This document shows, piece after piece, positions 57,152 through 64,000 of a stretch of DNA of 64,000 bases (positions within the stretch are counted from its first letter, which is position 1; every line of letters starts with the position of its first letter). The position numbers were made by a program, and so were the translations under genes. The notes under the pieces are model-generated. The model was given only the letters and a program-made list of their open reading frames with translations, was not told the origin of the DNA and ran no database searches. The stretch comes from Hevea brasiliensis (taxonomy: Eukaryota; Streptophyta; Magnoliopsida; Malpighiales; Euphorbiaceae): NCBI RefSeq assembly GCF_030052815.1, contig NC_079497.1, positions 17,932,258 through 17,996,257 of the forward strand, in the 5' to 3' direction.

Positions 57152-59242
57152 TGTTAGTAGTATGCCCTAGAGCATATCATTTAGTATGTATCTTGTACAT
57201 AATTTTATTAATAAAAGGCATTTCCACTTTTCCGTTTACATAATATATTTATGTGTAATAGAAAAGGTCCATTGATATTTTGTTAGAAATATTATTCTTA
57301 AGTTGTTAAGAATATGAGTTACAATATTTCCAGCACAAAATATCATAAATAGGTTCACAATCGAGGATACTTCATAATAAGGACATGACTTATCCAGAAA
57401 GATTGTATTCATGTTTGTTCCCAAGTTATTTATATGAGATATAAATAAGATGGAATGGTGAGTCTCATGCCATATAACAAACATGATAGGCACTTATAAA
57501 TGATAAGTAGGCCGAACCAGTGACACTTATGACAAGCACATGGAGTTTACTCTTGTCAATGTTTTGTCATAAATCATATCAGTGCATATAATCTTTAGAC
57601 CTGAGATAGCACAGTTATCTTGTATATAGGTAGTTTGAGTTTGATACTGCATTCATACTTGTACTATGTATGGGTATATGGGCATGTGTTGGCTCCTGCT
57701 AGTTATATATGGAGGTAGGTGTTGATCAAGATGGAATCTGTTCCTCTAAGTAAATAGAGATAAAATCCTATGTTCATTTAATTCTTCTTGATGTTTCAAG
57801 TTCCTGGCCAGGACAGATAGATTTATTCGTAAAAGAGTTTCGATGAGAAAATCTTTTAATCAAGAACTGGAATTAAAAGAGAACATAATATTCATAGCAA
57901 ATGGAGTTTGACATAAACCATGACTCAATATTGAGTTGGGATTTTGTAACAGAGAGATTCTAGTGCATGGTAACATATGATTATAGGTTCATTTAAGGTA
58001 AATCTTATTACTAATTGGGTGGCCATGGCATGCTATGCTAGGTGTTAACCATGGTCTATGAGGTTCATAAAATGATTTAGAGAAATCATTTATGGTAAGA
58101 AAGAGTTCTGATGATATTAAGAGTTGATATCATGTCTCATTGCCAATTAGTGATGAGCCTAGTAAGTCACACACATACACAAGTTATCACCTATTTAAAT
58201 ATGATTTAATTAATTAATTAAAGAGTTTAATTGATTAATTAAATAGGTTTGGTTTGCAATTAAATTGCAAAGTCCCTAGCATGACTTGAAACCAAATCTA
58301 GATTATTGGATGTGTAGTATAAATTAAATTTATATTTAAAGTGTTTAAATATGAATTTAATTGATGAGAAATTAATTAATAGAGATTAATTAATTAATTT
58401 ATATTTGATATAAATTAATTAGAAGAAGAAAATAATTATTTTGGGTTAAGAACTCAAAATTAAGACACAGGGGCATTTTGGTCATTTCACAGTGTGACAC
58501 GTGGCACCATGAGATGGTGACACATGGGATTACACATAAGCTTGCCAAATGTTTTTTTTAATCATGTAAGATGATTAAAATCAAGATTAAATATAGGTTT
58601 GACACTTGGCACAATGTGATTGGGTCACTTAAACCTAGAGCTAATCAAAAGGTGACATGTGGTTAGGGTTTAATGTGTTAACCTAGCTATTTAAGTGTGG
58701 TTATGAAAAGAAAAAATAACCAGCAGCCTCTCCTCTCATTTGTTGCGCCACTTTGAGCCTCTCCAGCTATTTCTCTTCATCTCTCATCAATTCAAAGAGA
58801 TTAGCCATCAATCTCTTGAATTAAGAACACTAGAAATTATTTCTAGTGTCCTGTTTACATCTCTAATCTCTTAAAAGGCAGAACTTGAATTTCTAATTAA
58901 CAGAAAAAGCTTTAGAGGCTGTTCAAGGGCTGCCATAGGGACAAGCTAGAGGGACAACATTTGGTGTCCTGAAGACGAATCTCAAAGGCGCAAACACGCT
59001 GCAGTGCATCAAGAGGTTAGTGTAATCGTTCTTGATTTAATCTAGGGTTCTAAAATTAATCTGATTAATTTTAAAATCTTAAATGGCAAATACAGATCCA
59101 AAAACATATTAAAAGAGTTTTAATATGTTGTTTATCATTGAAATCAAATAAATAAAAATAAATCTTGCATGGTGCATGTGACCCTAGGCGAAATTTTTTT
59201 GAATTCAATGGTATAATCTTGTGTTTTTCACGCCTGCCTTCA
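57152..59242 (+). repeat. Middle LTR of copia element H, shared by both units
   Basis: 2,091 bp, 3' LTR of unit 1 and 5' LTR of unit 2. Differences from the first LTR include a roughly 13-bp loss near 58938 and single-base losses at 57841 (TTCTGATG to TTCGATG). Confidence 0.93.
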
Positions 59243-59244
59243 AT

Positions 59245-59257
59245 TGGTATCAGAGCC
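59245..59257 (+). other. Primer binding site, H unit 2 (initiator tRNA-Met)
   Basis: TGGTATCAGAGCC two bases after the middle LTR. Confidence 0.9.
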
Positions 59258-61022
59258 ACTATATTTGCCATTTAGATTGTTGATTATATGATTTAATTGT
59301 GTGATTTGATCATGAGATGATTGATTCATTACTGGTTGGATCAAGAGGTGTGGCGGCACACATGGTGAAGCCACCATTGGTGGCGGCAACAATGGTTCCA
59401 TGGGTGGTTCAAGGTTTGGCTTTTAATTCTGCAATTGTTGTACGATCTAAGGCCTATTCTTTGACTAATTAAAGTGTTTAATTAGTAGTTTTAATCACAC
59501 AATTAAATTATGACTCAAATCAGAATTTTAAAAATTCTTTGAATGTGATTCAAATCTGAATTTTAAAAGTTGTTTGAATGTGATTCAAATCTGAATTTTT
59601 AAAGTTGTTTGAATCATATTTAAATCTGATTTTTTAAAATTGATTCAATAAAATTCAGATCTGATTTTTTTTAAAATATTTGTATGTGATTCAAATCTGA
59701 TTTTTTAAAAAATGTTTGAATGTGATTCAAATCTGAATTTTTGAAGTTGTTTGAATGTGATTCAAATCTGAATTTTTAAATTTGTTTGAATGAGATTCAA
59801 ATCTGAATTTTTAAATTTATTTGAATCATATTCAAATCTGGATTTTTAAGTTGAATATGAGATATTCAATTTAATTTAAGTATGTATGTTTTATTTAATT
59901 GTTAAATAGTGATATGCATGATGGATGATCATGGACTATAAAAGACCAATGTGATTAGATTTATTTCTTTTATGTTTCTTTGGGATTGTAAATTAATTAA
60001 TTTATTCTAATTTATTTTGGGCATGTATTATTAAGTTTGTAATATTTTTGGTTTGTAATTTCATTTATTTAAGTTCTTGTAAATTCGCCTTGGTATGCCA
60101 AGGATTACTATGTAATATTGGATTGCAAGAAGTTCAAGGAGGTCAAGAGCATTGGTGGGACCAGTGGGAGGAATTCAATATCAAGTGTTGATTATGTACT
60201 CCTTCAGCAACTCTTGTAAAATGAATGAATGAAATGCACCTAGGAATGCCCGATTCAATTCTTGGTGGCTCGAATTGAATCCCTTAGAAAGTCCATGATC
60301 ATACCATATTTACTGCTTATCCATGAATGCATGAGATGTATGGGAATGTATGCAATTATATGATATATGCATGCTAAATGGATAATGTGCAAAGTGAGAC
60401 CTTAATAGTAATAAGGATGGCTATAAAATCTTCCAAACAAATGATTAAGTTGGAAATGCTATAATTAAAGTAATTATAACATAAGCCCTCCATTGGGGCA
60501 ATTATTTTAAGAAATTTTAAATAGTTGCATGAGATGCAATTAATTTAAGAGATTTTCTTAAGAATAATTGTTAAGCATGAGATGTTGTAAATATGTAAAT
60601 GGTTTGGTGGCCAATATTGGATGTACCTGAGGACATTAAAATTATTTGCATAATTATCGACTCAATGGGATCAACTTAACTAATGCAAGATAAGTCAATA
60701 ATGGATGTACCGAGATTTTGAGCATTAGGGGCTAGGTAAAGGATTGAACCTCACATGAGATGTGATGGGCAAGGAGTTGCTCACTTATAGTTTATTGTAA
60801 TTCCAATAATGGATGTACTGAGGATGATCAATAGAATTATAAGAATTCAATCACCCACTAGAAATCCATCCAACTAGGATTTCCGCTTTCTACTGGAAGT
60901 GTAGGATTCGCTAAGTTAGTGGGAGGACCAATTTGATTAAAAGACCATAATCATTTTGGTTAATTACATGATACATTTACTAATTAATCTGGTTATTTTT
61001 GCGCTTAATTTTCTCGATAAAA
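59258..61022 (+). other. H unit 2 leader
   Basis: Same layout as the first leader, including the hairpin array (59512-59852) and three TGGATGTACC phrases near 60618, 60702 and 60809. It carries a series of one- and two-base losses relative to unit 1 in CTG, CAG or CCTG contexts between 60249 and 61130. Confidence 0.7.
59512..59852 (+). repeat. Tandem hairpin array in the H leader, unit 2
   Basis: Same ten-unit array as at 52057-52402, with few differences, in the same place relative to the primer site. Confidence 0.9.
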
Positions 61023-61860
61023 ATGAGCACAAAACAACCACCACCATCCAATATCCTTGCAAGCATACTTGATCACAACAGTTGTGACAGACCTAATCAC
61101 GATTGGCTAAGAAATTTGAAACTTGTCTGAACCTTGAACATATAGGATATGTTCTAGATTCAAATGTTCCTGGTCCCTTACCTCCAGAGGCCACACAAGA
61201 GGAACATAAAACTTTGGACAAGTGGAAGGAGCATGATATGAGAGCTAAGTGTTACATGCTTGCTTCCATGAGTAATGAGTTACAGAAGCAACATGAGAAC
61301 ATGCAGAGTGCGAGTGAGATCCTCCTTCACCTACAAGAGTTGTATGGTGAGCACAAAGAGAATGCTAGGTATGAGATATCTAGACAAGCTATTCCAGTAT
61401 GAGGATGTCGATGGATGTAATGTTGGAGATCATGTCCACAAGATGATTCGGCTGATTGAGCAGTTGGAACATCTTGACTTCAACATGGATTTCCAACTAC
61501 AAATGGATTTGATCCTTCAGTCCCTTCCTGAGTCTTTTGGGAATTTTGTGACAAATTTCCATATGACTAAATAGGAATGCACCTTAGCTGGTTTACTCAA
61601 CATGCTGGTTATTGCCCAAAAGAATATGCCAGGCAATAAAGGAAAAGAGGTAGCTTGGTTGCATCTTCTTCTGCTGGAAAGTCCAACAAGAAGAAGGGCA
61701 ATAAGAAAAAGAAACCTCAGATTCCTGGTCCTTCCAAGAAAATAGCTAAACAGAAAAGGAAGACTAAAGCTGATAGAGGCAAAGGAAAGTGTTTCCACTG
61801 CCAAAAGGATGGGCACTGGAAAAGGAACTGCCCAGAGTATCTTGCTTCTCTGAAGGACAA
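61023..61860 (+). pseudogene. H unit 2 gag
   Basis: ATG at 61023. Indels between 61080 and 61130 break the frame (a C is lost in GTCCTGAACC), so the body reads from 61103: LNLEHIGYVLDSNVPGPLPPEATQ, AKCYMLASMSNELQKQHE. Another change near 61390 shifts it again. A TAG at 61572-61574 stands where unit 1 has CAG. After that the Lys-rich stretch and a complete zinc knuckle CFHCQKDGHWKRNC (CX2CX4HX4C, near 61793-61834) are read. Overall less open than unit 1 gag, but with the intact knuckle. Confidence 0.82.
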
Positions 61861-62203
61861 GAAGGATACACCTTGGGAAGGTATGTCCATATTTTGTTAT
61901 TTAGATTATGATGATACTCATAGTTCATCTCTGACTTGGGTTTTAGATATCGTGCGCTTCTCACATTTCTAATGATATGCAGGAACTAGCAAATAGTAAC
62001 AGCTTGCGTTCTCAAGATATTAGAGTCCGGATTGGCAATGGCTCAACTGTTGAAGCTTTAGCCATAGGATCTAAATCTTTTTACATGTTTGGACATGTTT
62101 TGTGTTTGGATAATATTTTATATGTACCTGATGCTTTTAAGAACATCATTTTTATATCTAGTTTGACTAGAAATGGCTATGAATTTCACAGATGATGTTT
62201 GCA
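61861..62203 (+). pseudogene. H unit 2 protease region
   Basis: After the knuckle the frame gives SLTWVLD and then breaks at the position of the retropepsin DTG/DSG site (near 61945-61960; the open frame reads WVLDIVRFSHF). From 61977 another frame shows NSLRSQDIRVRIGNGSTVEALAIGS, YMFGHVLCLDNILYVPDAFKNIIFISSL, the usual copia protease C-terminal part. An indel therefore removes the active site. This region is entirely missing in unit 1. Confidence 0.75.
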
Positions 62204-63675
62204 ATATTTATTTTGGAAATAAATATGTTGGTTCGGGTTATATGAATGATGGTCTTTATTATTTGGATAATAATGACAAACACAAATTGAATGCAAGTGA
62301 TCTAAAAGAATACAATGCCATAGTGAAAACCAACTCAAGTTCAAAATATATTTGGCACTTAAGGTTATGTCATGTTGCAGAAGATAGGATTGCAAATTTG
62401 GAGAAAATGGGGATTCTATCCTCATTGGGCTCTGAGCCTACTCCAACTTGTGAATCTTGCCTTCAAGGCAAAATGACTAGATCACCCTTTGTTGGACAAG
62501 GGCTAAGAGCTGAAAATATTTTGGAATTAATACATAGTGATGTATGTGGTCCGTTTAAAGAAATGGCTAGAGGGGGCTTTCATTATTTTATTACCTTTAC
62601 TGATGATAAATCAAGGTTTGGGTATTTATATTTGATGAAATACAAACATAAATCCATTGAAAAGTTTAAGGAATTTAAATCTGAAGTAGAAAATCAAACA
62701 GGAAAAAGTATTAAAGCTCTTCGATCAGATCGTGGAGGTGAATATTTGAGTACTGAATTTGATGAATACTTGAGAGAGCATGGCATTGTTTCTCAGCTAA
62801 CTCCTCCAGGAACACCACAACTGAATGGTGTATCTGAAAGGAGAAATCGTACCCTATTGGATATGGTACGTAGTATGATGAGCTATACTGATATGCCAAT
62901 CTCCTTTTGGGGATTTGCATTAGAATCAGCTTTGTATATTCTGAATAGGATTCCATCAAAATCAGTTTCTTCCACACCTTATGAGATATGGCATGGAAGA
63001 AAACCAAGTCTTAAGCATGTTAAGATTTGGGGTTGTCCAGCTTATATTAAAAAGCTGAACACTGATAAATTGGAGACCAGATCAGAAAAGGGTCGATTTG
63101 TTGGATATCCAAAAGATAGTTTTGGATATTATTTTTATTTGCCTACTTCACAAAAGGTTGTGATAAGTAGAGATGCCACATTTCTTGAACAACAGTTTGT
63201 TCAAGAAGGAGGCAAAGGAAGGCAAATAGAGTTAGAATTGGAGAATTCTGACCAACCAACATATCAGATGGATATAAATCCATCTAGTCAACCTATACCC
63301 ATTGATGAAACATCTACAGCTGTTCCTTGTAGAACAACCAGGGTATCTCACCCACCAGTGAGATATGGTTTTCTTCATGAAGAAGAACAAGAGTTGTCTA
63401 CTCATGAAGAAGTAGATCATGGAGATGATCCACTTACCTATGAAGAAGCTATATCAGATATAGACTCTTCAAAATGGATTGATGCTATGAAATCCGAGAT
63501 TGATTCCATGTATAAGAATCAAGTTTGGGATCTTGTTGACCCACCTGAAGGTATTGTACCTATAGGGAACAAATGGGTTTTCAAGAAGAAAATTGGTTCT
63601 AATGGAAAGGTAGAGACCTATAAGGCAAGGCTAGTAGCGAAAAGGGTTTCGCCAAAGGCAAGGAATCGACTATGA
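62173..63675 (+). CDS. H unit 2 integrase and start of reverse transcriptase (500-codon open frame)
   Basis: The best-kept copia frame in the window, a section of the H polyprotein. Residue positions: integrase zinc finger His 62 and His 67 (WHLRLCH) with Cys 93 and Cys 96 (CESC); catalytic Asp 123 (IHSDVCGPF), Asp 186 (LRSDRGGEY) and Glu 222 (NGVSERRN); IWGCPAYIKKL 285-295; GYPKDSFGYYFYLP from 311. The Ser/Gln-rich C-terminal part precedes RT, which begins with WIDAMKSEIDSMYKNQVWDLV and GNKWVFKKKIGS. The frame ends at 63675 because of the same extra base (within CGAAAAGGG near 63648) as in unit 1. All integrase catalytic residues are present. Confidence 0.92.
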   Translation: MAMNFTDDVCNIYFGNKYVGSGYMNDGLYYLDNNDKHKLNASDLKEYNAIVKTNSSSKYIWHLRLCHVAEDRIANLEKMGILSSLGSEPTPTCESCLQGKMTRSPFVGQGLRAENILELIHSDVCGPFKEMARGGFHYFITFTDDKSRFGYLYLMKYKHKSIEKFKEFKSEVENQTGKSIKALRSDRGGEYLSTEFDEYLREHGIVSQLTPPGTPQLNGVSERRNRTLLDMVRSMMSYTDMPISFWGFALESALYILNRIPSKSVSSTPYEIWHGRKPSLKHVKIWGCPAYIKKLNTDKLETRSEKGRFVGYPKDSFGYYFYLPTSQKVVISRDATFLEQQFVQEGGKGRQIELELENSDQPTYQMDINPSSQPIPIDETSTAVPCRTTRVSHPPVRYGFLHEEEQELSTHEEVDHGDDPLTYEEAISDIDSSKWIDAMKSEIDSMYKNQVWDLVDPPEGIVPIGNKWVFKKKIGSNGKVETYKARLVAKRVSPKARNRL

Positions 63676-64000
63676 GGAGATTTTCTCACCTGTTGCCATG
63701 CTTAAATCAATTAGGATTTTATTAGCAATAGCTGCGTACTATGATTATGAGATTTGGCAGATGGATGTCAAAACAGCTTTTCTCAATGGATACATTGAAG
63801 AAAACATTTTCATGGAACAACCTAGGGGATTTGAATCCCAAGATGGTTCCAAGGTATGCAAGCTAAAGCGATCCATTTATGGGTTGAAACAAGCTTCGAG
63901 GAGTTGGAACATCCGTTTTGATGAAGCCATTAAATCCTTTGGTTTTATTAAAAATGAGGATGAGCCATGTGTATATAAGAAGGTTAGTGACAGTGCTATC
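63676..64000 (+). pseudogene. H unit 2 reverse transcriptase, continuing past the window
   Basis: After the shared frameshift the RT frame continues (ILLAIAAYYDYEIWQMDVKTAFLNGY, IYGLKQASRSWNIRF, NEDEPCVYKKVSDSAI) and is cut by the window edge just before the YVDD site, so the state of that site in unit 2 is unknown. Here the conserved Gln of GLKQASRSW is kept, while unit 1 has Lys. Confidence 0.88.

Larger units (their letters stand above)
47244..64000 (-). mobile_element. SIRE-like copia element G, minus strand, 3' end only
   Basis: Identified from its 3' LTR (47244-48687), a polypurine tract at the inner LTR border, and about 1 kb of internal sequence with an acidic coiled-coil frame. LTR landmarks CAAGAGGGGGGTGAATTAGAC and the inner border AATCTCCCCCTTTTTGATGATG are typical of the SIRE/Maximus lineage. 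The rest lies beyond copia element H, which cuts it at 49681 and runs off the window, so the end coordinate here is only the window limit. The outer border (47239-47243, CTTAT) cannot be checked for a target duplication. Confidence 0.6.
49681..64000 (+). mobile_element. Copia element H in tandem form: LTR - internal 1 - LTR - internal 2
   Basis: LTR copies at 49681-51787 and 57152-59242 begin TGTTAGTAGTATGCCCTAG and end CCTTCA. Each is followed by an initiator-Met primer site and by an internal region with the same leader array, gag and pol. The unit length is about 7.47 kb (49681 to 57152). The middle LTR is therefore at once the 3' LTR of the first unit and the 5' LTR of the second, which leaves the window in reverse transcriptase. 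Both internal regions share the same extra base early in RT. The two units otherwise differ by a deletion, small repeats and indels. The bases left of 49681 are TTGTC; the right flank is outside. Confidence 0.9.

Overview
This window is 64 kb of plant DNA, probably from a eudicot with a large repeat load. I found no host gene in it. It is a deep nest of LTR retrotransposons, and almost every coding stretch can be assigned to a Ty3/gypsy or Ty1/copia gag, pol or accessory reading frame. The evidence for a plant is the set of lineages (Tat, Athila, Tekay chromovirus, SIRE-like copia) and plant tRNA primer sites (initiator-Met and Asp types). The species cannot be named from this sequence.

Left part, 1-47243. 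The outermost layer is a decayed plus-strand Tat-lineage pol. Reverse transcriptase and RNase H lie at 1-1430; the second (archaeal-type) RNase H and integrase resume at 44340-46128. A 3.77-kb Tat solo LTR (1431-44334, target duplication GGGCA) split that pol. A minus-strand Athila-like element (5111-44244, duplication TTTTC) sits inside the solo LTR. Inside the Athila element are two further insertions. The first is a plus-strand Tekay-type chromovirus, C (5562-27245, duplication TAATC), in its left LTR; C carries a second, minus-strand Tekay element, D (13460-24614, duplication AGTCA/AGTAA), in its own 3' LTR. The second is a small minus-strand copia element, E (37529-42340, duplication ATCTT), in the leader just upstream of the Athila gag. 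This is five levels of insertion, each of the inner ones bounded by LTR ends and a target duplication.

Right part, 47244-64000. A minus-strand SIRE-like copia LTR (47244-48687) with a short stretch of internal sequence is interrupted at 49681 by a plus-strand copia element, H. H is arranged as LTR - internal - LTR - internal: two internal regions share the middle LTR, and the second runs off the window.

No gag-pol here looks intact. D is the best preserved: its gag-pol is one reading frame broken by stop codons that all fit C-to-T or G-to-A change, one late frameshift, and a 75-bp GT-AG segment that looks like an intron in integrase. E has almost identical LTRs but badly damaged genes. H copy 1 has lost its protease region and carries YVND at the reverse transcriptase catalytic site. 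The points most worth checking are the candidate intron in D, the tandem LTR structure of H with its hairpin-rich leader array, the duplicated polypurine tract in the Athila element, and a cluster of CTG/CAG-associated indels that may be an assembly error.
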